Assembly (NCBI GenBank): GCA_050010535.1
Contig: JBEKKT010000001.1
Coordinates: forward strand, 1 to 64,000
Length of the DNA stretch: 64,000 nt
Origin: JAJRAG01 sp050010535
GTDB taxonomy: Archaea > Thermoplasmatota > Thermoplasmata > Methanomassiliicoccales > JACIVX01
Direction of reading: 5' to 3'
The notes beneath the pieces are model-generated. The model saw only the letters and a program-made list of their open reading frames with translations. It ran no database searches and was not told the origin of the DNA. The translations under genes were made by a program, and so were the position numbers. Every line of letters begins with the position of its first letter. Position 1 is the stretch's first letter. Below are positions 45,028-54,656 of the stretch, piece after piece.

Positions 45028-45496
45028 GCTTGACCCTCCCGAGCCTCGTCTTCTCAACAATGACCTTCAGATCCTCAAGAGATGATCGGTCCACTTCAAA
45101 ATCGTCAAGACCCATTTCCTTCCTGAGCTTCTTCGTCAACCCGGTCTTCGGAAACGACAAGCCCGTATCGATGAAGAGCTTGGCCTCCTCAGCGAAACGG
45201 TCAGGACGATTGCCGGCCTCCGCCGCGAGGTTCCTTATGAGGGTAATCACTGTCGCTGGCTCGACGCCGAGTTGGCACCTCTCGGTGCAGCCCTGGCACA
45301 TCATGCAAAGCCATACGGATGAATCCTTGGAAAGCTCGAGAGCGCCGATGGATGCCCGTTCGATGATCTCCCCGACACGGATCCCCCCGTGCTGAAAGCT
45401 GGGGCAGACTCCGGAGCATTGCCCACATTGATGACACTTCCACAGCTCCACCTCCGGAAGAATATTCCGGAGCGCGTCTGGAAATGACGGATCCAT
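45017..45496 (-). CDS. hdrC: Heterodisulfide reductase subunit C-like protein
   Basis: Iron-sulfur protein of 159 aa with two 4Fe-4S motifs, CHQCGQCSGVCP and CMMCQGCTERCQLG, and the HdrC-type helix GIRVGEIIERASIGA. It passes electrons between HdrA and HdrB. The ATG at 45496 is favoured because CGGTATAAAC (45534-45543, minus strand) is 38 bp upstream; the open frame to 45676 runs under a plus-strand gene and lacks homology. Confidence 0.87.
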   Translation of the reverse strand: MDPSFPDALRNILPEVELWKCHQCGQCSGVCPSFQHGGIRVGEIIERASIGALELSKDSSVWLCMMCQGCTERCQLGVEPATVITLIRNLAAEAGNRPDRFAEEAKLFIDTGLSFPKTGLTKKLRKEMGLDDFEVDRSSLEDLKVIVEKTRLGRVKLER

Positions 45497-45533
45497 CACC
45501 GAGACCTTCACAAGGGGAGCCGATAGCGCCCAG

Positions 45534-45543
45534 CGTTTATACC
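45534..45543 (-). promoter_or_regulatory. TATA box of hdrC-hdrB
   Basis: CGGTATAAAC on the minus strand, 38-47 bp before the ATG at 45496. It shows that this pair has its own promoter, separate from the hdrA unit. Confidence 0.5.
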
Positions 45544-45609
45544 GTTTTCCTTTCAACGTTCGGTCGCCTGCGCAATGCTCAAAAGGGATAGGCTCGATAG
45601 ACCTGGTCG

Positions 45610-45795
45610 ATGGAGATCGAGCAACAGAACTGTCAGTTCTGCGGGAAGCCCGCCAAGCAGTTCCTCTTTGCAGCATTCGTTTGCGACAATGAGGAATGCA
45701 TAGAGAAAGCGAGGCTGGAGAGAGGAGGACCAGGCGGGCACATCAAGAGGAAACTCCAGGAGACGGGCGTCATCTGGAGCCCCGACGAGAAGTGA
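45610..45795 (+). CDS. Small Cys-containing protein inside the Hdr cluster
   Basis: Protein of 61 aa with four cysteines as CQFC and CDNEEC, a plausible zinc site, and a basic Gly-rich tail (RGGPGGHIKRK). It is on the strand opposite to all the hdr genes and sits between the two hdr transcripts. No family is recognised. A short conserved-looking frame with this Cys pattern is probably real, but the lack of a clear promoter lowers confidence. Confidence 0.5.
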   Translation: MEIEQQNCQFCGKPAKQFLFAAFVCDNEECIEKARLERGGPGGHIKRKLQETGVIWSPDEK

Positions 45796-45991
45796 TCGTG
45801 GAGAGCGGCCATATCCACAATGCCGGCTGTGTTCGTGCCGCAGTAACAAAGGAAGACACCAATCATCCGGAACCTCCGGGGGACAGCGGCGGAATCGGGT
45901 TGTGGCTATTCAACATTGTGAGTCTACCATCGGTTGGCGCGTCAGACAGATATTAAAGAGCTTTCGGGAGATAGTGACGGAAGGGCGGAAA

Positions 45992-47173
45992 TCACTGTGT
46001 GCCAGGATTCCCGGCATTGACCGAATCCTCTCCGGTCGTCTTCGGATTCCGAATACCGCTCGAAGCGAGAACATGAATGTCGGATATCGGGTAGCTGCTT
46101 CTCGGGCTCGGGGACGAATGCTCATGCAACGCGCAGCTGAAATGAATCAGACACTTGGGGCATGCGGTGACAAGTTCGTCCGCGCCAGTCGTCTGCGCCT
46201 CTTTCAGTCTATCGAGCTGCCACTCCTTTGTGGAGGCATCACAGTTTACCCAGCACGAAATCCCGCAACACGCGCTCATCGAGCCTGACCTTGGCATCTC
46301 GATCAATCTGCCCATGTCCTTGAGGATGTCCCTGGGCTCCTGGATCATACCAGAGTGCCTGGACAATCTGCAAGGATCGTGGTACGTGAAGGTCTTGCCC
46401 GAATCGCAAAGGGATATCTCACAGTCCTTGACGGCTTTTCCGACAATCGCCGTGAGGGTTTTGACCTCAAAACTCAGGGGACCGAGAAAGCGCGGGTACA
46501 GATCCTTCAGTGCAGTGTAGCACTCCGGACAGAATGTCACGACCTCATTCGCTCCGGTCGCTTCGATCGCCCTCACGTTCGCCTCGGCCAGCCTCCCGAA
46601 GGTGTCCTGATCTCCAAGCCAGTATGCATCGTGCCCGCAACACCTCTCGTGCTCGAGCAAACGGGGCCTTATCCCGATGGAATTCAGCAGACGGACGGAG
46701 GATCTCGGGATCTCAAGAAGATCACTCCTTATGTGTTTGAAGACCACGTCGAAGTACGGCGTGCATCCGACGAACAAGAGCGTCGAAGAATCCGGATCGA
46801 TCCTCAGGTCCGGGGTTATCCAGTTGTTCATGCGGGGCTTGATGCGGCTGAACGATGACATATTCTGAATCACCCGGAAGATGTCGCTATGGGTTGTCTC
46901 GGGAGGAATTGAGCGACTCAGGGAGGGGCGCACCTCTCTGACGAACTCGTGGAACTTCACGCCTGAGGTGCAGAGCTCCGTGCACATGCCACAGGTCATG
47001 CATTCCCACAGTCCCTTGTCACTCGCAAGATTCCCCGAACCAACGTACTCCTCGACAACCTTCCTCGGGGAAAACTCGCCAGCCTTGTGGGACACCGGAC
47101 ACCCCCAAGTGCACTTTCCGCAATTGATGCAGCTCGACACTCTGTACCTTGCCGCGCTCTCTTCAACCGTCAC
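45992..47173 (-). CDS. HdrC-HdrB (HdrD-like) fusion iron-sulfur protein
   Basis: Protein of 393 aa. An N-terminal ferredoxin part (CINCGKCTWGCP and CMTCGMCTELC) is fused to two CCG domains, one with GCTPYFDVV, RCCGHDAYW and CPECY, the other with DPCRLSRHSG, ACCGISCW and CPKC. This is the HdrD layout, also seen in cytoplasmic HdrD-like proteins that pair with HdrA. It starts with GTG at 47173 and overlaps the end of mvhD by 11 bp. No membrane anchor subunit (HdrE) is encoded nearby, so it is probably cytoplasmic and part of the HdrA-MvhD complex. Confidence 0.85.
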   Translation of the reverse strand: MTVEESAARYRVSSCINCGKCTWGCPVSHKAGEFSPRKVVEEYVGSGNLASDKGLWECMTCGMCTELCTSGVKFHEFVREVRPSLSRSIPPETTHSDIFRVIQNMSSFSRIKPRMNNWITPDLRIDPDSSTLLFVGCTPYFDVVFKHIRSDLLEIPRSSVRLLNSIGIRPRLLEHERCCGHDAYWLGDQDTFGRLAEANVRAIEATGANEVVTFCPECYTALKDLYPRFLGPLSFEVKTLTAIVGKAVKDCEISLCDSGKTFTYHDPCRLSRHSGMIQEPRDILKDMGRLIEMPRSGSMSACCGISCWVNCDASTKEWQLDRLKEAQTTGADELVTACPKCLIHFSCALHEHSSPSPRSSYPISDIHVLASSGIRNPKTTGEDSVNAGNPGTQ

Positions 47174-47579
47174 GGGAATCCCTCCTCAGCGGGCCGAGCT
47201 CACTGATCACAGCAACGAACTCATTTGCGATTCGTGCGAACCTTTCTCCCTCCGATGCAGAGACCCAGTCCAGCAGCAGCCTTCGATCATCGATGCCGAG
47301 GAGTTCGAGCAACTCCTTTGTACTATCGATCCTCTTCTGCGCCTCCTCGTTCCCCGCCAAGTAATGACAATCCCCCATGTGACAGCCCAATACCATTACG
47401 CCGTCGGCGCCCTTCTCGTAGCACTTCAGTATCAGCGCCGGATCGACCCTTCCAGAGCACATGACTCTCAAGATACGTATGTCCGGCGAGTATTGTCTCC
47501 TCGATATGCCAGCGAGGTCCGCGCCGGCATAAGCGCACCAGTTGCAGCAGAACGCGACTATCCTCGGTTTCCAGCTCAT
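47163..47579 (-). CDS. mvhD: MvhD/FrhD-type hydrogenase iron-sulfur subunit
   Basis: Protein of 138 aa containing the 2Fe-2S motif region AFCCNWCAYAGADLAG and MCSGRVDP, plus VLGCHMGDCHYLAGN. MvhD normally links the F420-nonreducing hydrogenase (MvhAG) or formate dehydrogenase to HdrA. No hydrogenase large or small subunit is in the window, so the electron donor here is open. The ATG overlaps the hdrA stop by four bases. Confidence 0.92.
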   Translation of the reverse strand: MSWKPRIVAFCCNWCAYAGADLAGISRRQYSPDIRILRVMCSGRVDPALILKCYEKGADGVMVLGCHMGDCHYLAGNEEAQKRIDSTKELLELLGIDDRRLLLDWVSASEGERFARIANEFVAVISELGPLRRDSRDG

Positions 47580-50536
47580 GTCTCTCCTCCGAGCAAGGCG
47601 TTGATAGCCTCCGTAAGCTGGCCGTCGGTAAAACCTTTAGCCTCGATGGCGTTCGAAGGGCAGGAGACGGCGCAGACGCCGCACCCCTTACACAGCAATG
47701 GGTTGATCTCAGAGACCTTCCGATTTCCGACTACATTGAGTCTGACGGCGCCGAACTTGCACAGCGCTTCGCATTCTCCACAGCCCCTGCACCTCTCGTT
47801 ATCAACCATGCAAACGATCGGCGATGACAGAAGCGATTTCTTGCACAGGATCGACGAGGCTTTCGCCGCCGCAGCCGACCCTTGAATAATAGACTCGTTC
47901 GCAGTCATGGGACACTGAGCGCAGCCCGCTACGTATATACCATCAATGGCGAACTCGACAGGGGCCAGCTTGGGGTGTCTCTCGAGGAAGAATCCCTCAC
48001 GCGAGACCGGGACCTTCAGAATCCTACTAAGCTCCGCGATCGAAGCGGATGGCGTCATGCCGATTCCCAAAACTACTAGATCCGTCGGAAGAGACAGGTC
48101 GCCATCGACAGAGGAATGGACTTCCAGTCTTCCCGCATTCATTCTAGGTATCTCATCGTACTGGAAGAATCGAACGCCCTCTTGGCACGCTTTCTTGTAG
48201 AGCTCCTCCGCCCCTCTCTGGAAGAACATCAGGTCCCTGTACAATACGTTCACTTCCTTACCCTCATGTCGGAGTGCGAGGGCCTGTTCTAGAGTCTTCA
48301 GGCAGCAGAATCGCGAGCATCCGAAACGCTCGTTCCGAACCCCAATGCACTGAACAAAAGACACCCTGGCCGGGATCACATCACTGCTTCCGAGCATCCC
48401 GTCGAGGGCGACGCTAGTCACGGCGCCGGCGATGTTGAGGTCGCCGACCGGAGCGGGGTCACCACCCGGAGCGAGGATGATTACTGCCGCCACCAACTCC
48501 GTCCCGTCAGACAATATGATCCGGAAGTTCCCAACGGAACCTTCGACGCTGTCCACGTGAGTGCCAGTCATCACGCGGACTCCTCGCATACCGGTAAAGT
48601 CGACCAGCTTTCTCGTCAAAGGAGCGGCTCGGATGCCATTCGTGACCTCCTGAGTCGACGCCATGAGACCCCCGAGCCCGTCAGATTTCTCGATTAGGGT
48701 TACCTCATGACCTTGAACAGCCAGGTCCGTTGCAGCGACCATTCCTGCCAACCCACCGCCCACAACCAGAGCACTCCGCCTCAGTGAGATAGGGATGGGT
48801 TGCAACGGTTCTAGAAGGGTGGCCTTGGCCACTCCCATTCGCACCAGCTCCGCCGCCTTCCTCGTCGCCTCCTCCGGCTCGTGCCTGTGCACCCAGGAGC
48901 ACTGGTCCCGGATGTTGACCATTTCCAAAAGATACGGATTGAGACCCGCCTTTGCGAGTGTGGAACGGAATATCGGCTCGTGTGTTCGCGGCGAACAGGA
49001 GGCGACGACCACCCTGTTGAGCCGTTCTTCCTCGATCTTCTTCGCGATGTCACCCAATGCGCTCTCGGAGCATGAGAAAAGGTTCTCTTCCGCAAGCACG
49101 ACGCAGGGAAGCCTCTTCGCCGACGCCACCACCGCAGGAACGTCAACGACCGATGCGATATTCGTTCCGCACCTGCACACGAATACACCTACACGGAGGT
49201 CCTCTTGAGTAACATCTCTGAACGATTCGACGTCGACATCGGTCGGCTCTCTGTTCGGGAAGAGCGAAAGCGTCTGTGCCGCCGCCGCTGAGGCTTCGCA
49301 CACGCTGTCTGGAATGTCCTTCGGTCCTGTCGAACATCCGGCAGCGAAAATTCCTTTCTTCGTCGTCTGGACCGGTCTTCCATCGGCGAGGGCAACCTCT
49401 AGGAATCCATCCTCGCCCACCGCGATACCGAGAGCTCCTGCCAATTCGCTTAGACCCTTGGATGGCACGGCGGCCATAGCGAGAACGACCATCTCTGCGT
49501 CGATGATCTCGATCTCTCCTGATGTGACGTCTTCAACCTTGATCTGGAGACCAGTTTCGTCTCCAGACACCTCGGCCACTCTGCCCTTGAGGAACTTCAC
49601 CCCCTCCTCCCTGGCCCTGTCTCGGTACCGGTCGAAGTCCTTTCCATAGGTTCGCAGATCGATGTAGCAGATGCGAATGCTGTCAATCGAAGGCTCATGC
49701 TCCAGCGCAACGAGCGCTTGCTTTATCGACGCCATGCAACAGAATCTTGAACAGTGAGCGCAGAACCGTGAATCCCGCGAACCGATGCACTGCGCGAAGA
49801 CGATCGAGCGCGGAGGTCTCTCCTTTCCAGGCACCACGAGCTTTCCGCCGGTAGGTCCGGAGGGGCTAAGGAGCCGTTCGAACTCCAAGCCTGTGAGAAC
49901 GCCCGGATGCACGCCATGACCATAGCTCGCTAGTAGACAGGGGTCGAGCTGGTCGTATCCAGTGGCGACGATGACTGCACCCACCTCGATCTCCTCCACC
50001 GACTCGGACATCTCGAAGTCGACCGCGCCGGCAGGGCAGACCCTCTTGCAAATGCCGCAACGACCCTTCGTCAGGAAAAGACAGCGCTCCGGGTCGATGG
50101 CGTACTTGAGAGGGACAGCCTGCGCGAATGGAATGAAAATGGATCTCCTCTCACCGAGCTCCATGTCGAACTCGCTCGGCACTCTCGTCGGGCACTTCTC
50201 CGCACAGATACCGCACCCGACGCACTTCTCCTCCCTAACGTATCTGGGTCTGTGACGGATTGTAAGCACGAAATCAGGGCTCTCGCCTTCCAAACGCGTG
50301 ACCTCAGACAGCGTCATGGTTTTTATGAGAGGATGCCTGGAGGCCTCGACCAGCTTTGGGGAAAGTATGCAGGTGGAACAATCGTTGGTAGGGAATGTCT
50401 TATCTAGCTGCGCCATCCGACCACCGAGGCTCGGGCTGCGCTCGATGATGTATGCCTGAATACCGGCGTTGGCGACATCCAACGCAGCCTGAACACCCGC
50501 TATCCCTCCCCCGACGACCGCAACAGCCGCTGGCAT
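47576..50536 (-). CDS. hdrA: HdrA-type flavoprotein, extended tandem form
   Basis: Very long HdrA of 986 aa (usual about 650). Order: first FAD fold (AVVGGGIAGVQAALDVAN) with an inserted ferredoxin part (CVGCGICAEKCP, CGICKRVCP) and IVFAQCIGSRD...CAHCSRFCC; then the usual HdrA N-domain (VGVFVCRCGTNIASVVDV, VVVASCSPRTHEPIFR, DQCSWVH); a second FAD fold (ALVVGGGLAGMVAATDLA); and two C-terminal 4Fe-4S sites (CRGCGECEALCK, CKGCGVCAVSCP). HdrA houses the flavin used for electron bifurcation. The ATG at 50536 is favoured over TTG 50581 because it directly precedes the FAD fold and has GGAG ten bases upstream. Confidence 0.9.
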   Translation of the reverse strand: MPAAVAVVGGGIAGVQAALDVANAGIQAYIIERSPSLGGRMAQLDKTFPTNDCSTCILSPKLVEASRHPLIKTMTLSEVTRLEGESPDFVLTIRHRPRYVREEKCVGCGICAEKCPTRVPSEFDMELGERRSIFIPFAQAVPLKYAIDPERCLFLTKGRCGICKRVCPAGAVDFEMSESVEEIEVGAVIVATGYDQLDPCLLASYGHGVHPGVLTGLEFERLLSPSGPTGGKLVVPGKERPPRSIVFAQCIGSRDSRFCAHCSRFCCMASIKQALVALEHEPSIDSIRICYIDLRTYGKDFDRYRDRAREEGVKFLKGRVAEVSGDETGLQIKVEDVTSGEIEIIDAEMVVLAMAAVPSKGLSELAGALGIAVGEDGFLEVALADGRPVQTTKKGIFAAGCSTGPKDIPDSVCEASAAAAQTLSLFPNREPTDVDVESFRDVTQEDLRVGVFVCRCGTNIASVVDVPAVVASAKRLPCVVLAEENLFSCSESALGDIAKKIEEERLNRVVVASCSPRTHEPIFRSTLAKAGLNPYLLEMVNIRDQCSWVHRHEPEEATRKAAELVRMGVAKATLLEPLQPIPISLRRSALVVGGGLAGMVAATDLAVQGHEVTLIEKSDGLGGLMASTQEVTNGIRAAPLTRKLVDFTGMRGVRVMTGTHVDSVEGSVGNFRIILSDGTELVAAVIILAPGGDPAPVGDLNIAGAVTSVALDGMLGSSDVIPARVSFVQCIGVRNERFGCSRFCCLKTLEQALALRHEGKEVNVLYRDLMFFQRGAEELYKKACQEGVRFFQYDEIPRMNAGRLEVHSSVDGDLSLPTDLVVLGIGMTPSASIAELSRILKVPVSREGFFLERHPKLAPVEFAIDGIYVAGCAQCPMTANESIIQGSAAAAKASSILCKKSLLSSPIVCMVDNERCRGCGECEALCKFGAVRLNVVGNRKVSEINPLLCKGCGVCAVSCPSNAIEAKGFTDGQLTEAINALLGGET

Positions 50537-50843
50537 CAGATTCTGCTCCAGAACTTGGTCGTTGTAGGCATCACAGTCCAAAAAACCTTTCTACGTCAGA
50601 AATCGGCATTCAAAACTCGTCTGGCTCGCCGAAGCGCTCGTCCGTCTTCTTCCTTGCCCGTTCCCCAACGCCCGTGCACCGCTGCGCGGGCCCTTTCCAA
50701 TTTTTCATGCAATGTCAGGAGAAGGACTGGGCTCAAGGAGATTCGGAGTAATCGACTGCCTCCTTCTTCCATTGACGTCCACATGCCCGTTCTTGAGGTC
50801 CCGAGTGAGTTGAAAATGACCCTGTCTTGTCATTTATGATTTT

Positions 50844-51107
50844 TCACTTACCTAAGCTTTCTAACGCTTCCTGAGCGAAATTTAGAGATGGGTCGATTTT
50901 TATCGCTTGCTTAAGCAGCGAACGGGCTTTCTGAACATTACCAATCTTTTTCATTATTAATCCTAAAGTACCAATCGCAGGTGCAAAACCTGGATCGATT
51001 TCAAGAGCCTTAGTAACGGCTTCCTCTGCTTTATCATAAGATTTGGCATGTATGAAGCACGATGCAAGACTCGTGTAGTTCGAGGGATTTCTTCCGCCGC
51101 GATCCAT
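50844..51107 (-). CDS. Short TPR-repeat protein
   Basis: Protein of 87 aa made of about two TPR units (YDKAEEAVTKALEIDPGFAPA, then a second ending in AIKIDPSLNFAQEAL). TPRs mediate protein contacts. The gene is AT-richer than its neighbours and sits at the edge of a gene-poor stretch, so it may be a remnant of a longer TPR protein or a transferred fragment. Confidence 0.55.
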   Translation of the reverse strand: MDRGGRNPSNYTSLASCFIHAKSYDKAEEAVTKALEIDPGFAPAIGTLGLIMKKIGNVQKARSLLKQAIKIDPSLNFAQEALESLGK

Positions 51108-53111
51108 ACTTTTTCGCCAGGTTCTTCAAGTCGTCATCATTCATCCTCTCCCCTCCACTCAGTGAACCTTGGATGGTATGAGTGTTGAATACGTTAAGCA
51201 AATGCCCAATGACGGTCCTCCCTCGTCACGGACCTACAAGAATCTAGATTTGATGACCTTGGGCCCACCGTTTTTCCATTATGTTATCCGGAGTCCCATA
51301 GAACAAGATTTCCGTGAGTCTGGTGCAACACTAGAGGATGAAATGTTGCGTTTCTTCCTCGATTCCGCCTCCAGCTTCTAAAGAGACACAATGATAATGT
51401 AACACCATGTAACCACAGAAATACAAAATGTTGCATATCTTCCATCATGGGGTCTCGTGACAACGCCCTCGACGATCAGGAGCTTGAGCAGCTCCTCGTA
51501 GCCTTCGACCCGAAGAGGCCTAAGGAGCGCATATTGTCTGCTCGATCAAATTCCTCTTAATCGCTAGATGCTGTGTTGGTGTTTTGAACGTCTTAAGGCG
51601 AATTCTGCGTTTTTTCTTAACTCCCACTTAAGCAATGACGAATAGCAGCCGCTCGAACGCAACCAATCGGTTCTTAACTTCCTAACTCTCGCTTCCCGAT
51701 GCCTGTTGGGAAGGCGTCAAAGCATCGCGCAACGCGCAGAAATCGGTTTCATATTGCTTCGAACGGCTCTTCTCTTCTCGTCAACAGAGAGGGACTGTGC
51801 CAAGACTAGCCCGCCCATCGGGGTTTTAACATATGTGGGGCCCGCTTCGTCTGAGTATTTTCTAGTGAAATCAGTCATTTTTGGTCTACAGGCGGATTCG
51901 TCGAAAGATATGTCTTCACGTTAGTCTCAAGATTCGACTTCGACTCAATACTACACCTGATCCTGCGCCGCAACAAATACTTGACATCTGGAGATTAAGC
52001 GTACATCGGGGCGCCGATTTTGCTCGATCACCTTCACGCGTCTGCTACCGATGCAGAGATGAAACCGAACAAAGCGTATTGACGATCGCGTTAGATCGCA
52101 GATTAGCAGATCGGGTACCCTGTTTCGGTTCTTAAGACGTTAACAATCATTTGTAAATCTGTAGTCGCTCCCCACGGGATTCGGTGTTCTCAAAGATGAA
52201 CCGCACAAGTGCTCGGTTGTTTTTGAGCAGCTCTGTTATCTTGTTATCGAAGGAGATAATAATGCAGGAAGGCCGGCATCAAGAACATCGCCGCTCCGAG
52301 AAAGATGAAGGAAGGAAGGGTTGAAAAGAAGAGTTTCAAGATCTGCTCGGAGATGAGTCCTTGCAAAGGTAGGACGTCCGCAGGGCCATCGAGAGCGGTG
52401 AATACCCGGACATTCTGTTGGTTAAGGACGGTGTCAAGAACTTGAATCCCTCAAGACACAGAGTCCCACGCTCAAGAGTGAATCTCCGCTCTTCCTCTTC
52501 CAGGTCCGACTCATCTTTTTCTTACTGAAGAGCATCAACCGTGATCTTGTTGCACAGATGGATGTTCGTTTCTGAAACTCTGCCCTTTGAGGCGTAACTG
52601 CCAATCAGGCCCTATGCAGACGGATTCTTCACCCATGTGAGTGTATTACTGCGACGCACCAATCGTTCTTACATCTGCAGACTGAAACAGGAAATGCTAA
52701 ACCACCGAGCCCCGATATTCCATCGTGCGTAGGATAATAGACGACTCCGTTTTGACTCAATCTCAAGAAGAACTCGATGAGACTGGTGGGCATGTATCCT
52801 CGTTGGCTAATCTTGTGTTCGATTCGAAACATGTTTCCATTGAGTCTCGTCGACGAATCGTATGTCGTAGAACGCTCTCCTCTTGAGCGCTTCCACCAAC
52901 CATATCCAGGAGTGCGAGGATCCTGGCCCGATGTAGATCGCGATCCTCGACACGCTGGACTGATGCCTTAGATTCGACTCCCGGCATTCCCCGGCGGAAA
53001 CGATCTTCATCGTGCCACAGAAAAGACTGAATGATGAGCGATACAAAAAGGTTTTTAACAAACCCCGGATAAAGGCTAAAAGGACATCTGCGTTTCAGGG
53101 AGTGGGACTCC
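51108..53111. other. Gene-poor stretch with decayed coding traces
   Basis: Two kilobases with no convincing gene. Short traces are a 37-codon frame at 51447-51560 (with ALDDQELEQLLVAFD, vaguely like an integrase N-terminal helix), a weak frame at 51184-51381, and around 52370-52480 a segment reading RRAIESGEYPDILLVKDG without a start. The 11-bp TCGGTTCTTAA occurs at 51667-51677 and 52125-52135. A TATA-like GTTTTTAACA (53051-53060) serves the next gene. It looks like a site of past insertion and loss. Confidence 0.5.
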
Positions 53112-53813
53112 ATGAAGATCGTCGGATTCGCCAAGACATCGCTCCTCGACTGGGATGGGTGCGTTGCCGCCACGGTATACATCGCGGGTTGCAACTTCCG
53201 CTGTCCTTTCTGCCACAACAGGGACCTCGTATTGAACCCCGAGAACCTTGAGGAGATACCCCTGACCAAGGTCCAGGGATACCTAGAATCCAACAAGGAG
53301 TTCCTGGACGGCATTGTGATCACCGGGGGAGAGCCGACGATACACGCTGAGCTTCCCAATTTCGTTAAGGTACTGAGAGATAGTGGCATGGAGATTAAGC
53401 TCGACACGAACGGCAGCAATCCGGAAATGATCGAGGACCTTCTCGATGCGGGGCTGCTCAACTACATCGCAATGGACCTGAAGAGTCCGGTGAACTCGAA
53501 GTACTCCGACTTGATTGGAGTGAGCGCCCCACTCGAGAAGATCAAGAAATCGATATTGCTCATCATGGATTCCTCGATCGACTACGAGTTCAGAACGACG
53601 GTCGTTCCGGTTCTTCTGACGGAGAAAGAAATCGAAGCGATGGCGGCGTATATCGGTGGCGCGAGGAAATATACGCTGCAACAGTTCAGACCGAAGAACA
53701 CCATCGACACGAATCTCACTGTCATCGATCCGTATCCGACCGAGAGGTTGCAGGGTATGGCGGATATTGCCAGGCAGTACGTGAAGAAGGTAGTCGTGAG
53801 AGGAGAGATCTAG
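53112..53813 (+). CDS. nrdG: Anaerobic ribonucleotide reductase activating protein-like radical SAM enzyme
   Basis: Radical SAM protein of 233 aa with cluster motif GCNFRCPFCHN (Cys27, 31, 34), a Gly-rich segment IVITGGEPTIH and the N-terminal TSLLDWDGCVAATVYIAGC typical of NrdG and its close relatives. NrdG would make the glycyl radical of anaerobic ribonucleotide reductase; nrdD is not in the window, so the client could also be another glycyl-radical enzyme. It follows its own TATA-like element and precedes the KaiC-like genes. Confidence 0.85.
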   Translation: MKIVGFAKTSLLDWDGCVAATVYIAGCNFRCPFCHNRDLVLNPENLEEIPLTKVQGYLESNKEFLDGIVITGGEPTIHAELPNFVKVLRDSGMEIKLDTNGSNPEMIEDLLDAGLLNYIAMDLKSPVNSKYSDLIGVSAPLEKIKKSILLIMDSSIDYEFRTTVVPVLLTEKEIEAMAAYIGGARKYTLQQFRPKNTIDTNLTVIDPYPTERLQGMADIARQYVKKVVVRGEI

Positions 53814-53928
53814 AGGACATTATCGGATTCGAGAACATCGTCCAATGTTTTTAGTACCCCCCTTCCTCTTAATTCAAGCTTAGAATGAAATACGACCTAC
53901 CCAAATCTGATCCTTGGAGGAGGTCCGA

Positions 53929-54642
53929 TTGACATCAAATGAGAGACTTAAGACGTATGTTGAGGGTTTCGACAAGATACTGGAAGGCGGTGTTCCAGCC
54001 GGACAAGTTGTTCTCGTATCCGGGACACCTGGAACGATGAAGTCGTCCCTGACATACTACATGCTCTACCACCACGCAAAAGAGAACGGTAGGACCGGCG
54101 TCTACGTTACGTTGGAACAGTCGAGAGAGAGCCTCGTCCGCCAGATGGAGAAGATGGGGATGAAGGCGAAGGACGTCGGAGAAAAGCTGAACGTCCTGGA
54201 CCTGGGCCTCATACGGAAGAAGCTTAAGCAGATCTCTGGCGGCGGCTCATGGATGCAGGTCTTCAAGTCGTACCTCGAGAACCTGAAAGAGAACCTGAAG
54301 TACGATCTCCTTGCAATCGATTCCCTGGACGTGCTCGAGACCATGGCCGACATAGAGAACCGCAGGACCGAACTCTTCTACCTCTTCGATTGGTTGAGAG
54401 GGCTCGATGCAACTGTACTCCTCATCTCGGAGGCGTCTCCTGAGAAGATACTAGAAGGCTCTTTCGCTGAAGGCTATCTTTCGGATGGCATCATATCGCT
54501 CAAGATGCAGGTTGTTAGGGAAGTGGAGACCCAGAGGCGTATCAGATGCGTCAAGATGAGGGAGACGAATCACGATCCTTCGTACTTTTCTCTTCTCTTC
54601 ACTGGAGGCAAGTTCCAGGTTACTAAAGTGATAAGCGAATGA
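53929..54642 (+). CDS. KaiC-like ATPase 1
   Basis: RecA-fold protein of 237 aa of the KaiC/GvpD type. The P-loop is SGTPGTMKSSL: the Gly before the invariant Lys is replaced by Met. The next motif, TLEQSRESLVRQMEKMG, is the KaiC LEE-like region with Gln as second residue. Walker B is LLAIDSLDVLE, and the C-terminal DGIISLKMQ and RRIRCVKMRET match the family. A GGAGG site (53918-53922) supports the TTG at 53929. First of three related genes in a row. Confidence 0.82.
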   Translation: MTSNERLKTYVEGFDKILEGGVPAGQVVLVSGTPGTMKSSLTYYMLYHHAKENGRTGVYVTLEQSRESLVRQMEKMGMKAKDVGEKLNVLDLGLIRKKLKQISGGGSWMQVFKSYLENLKENLKYDLLAIDSLDVLETMADIENRRTELFYLFDWLRGLDATVLLISEASPEKILEGSFAEGYLSDGIISLKMQVVREVETQRRIRCVKMRETNHDPSYFSLLFTGGKFQVTKVISE

Positions 54643-54656
54643 CGCCTGGTGTCTGA

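Noticed and set aside
45496..45676. Longer hdrC start
   Set aside because: The added residues have no homology and would lie under a plus-strand gene and over the hdrC TATA box.
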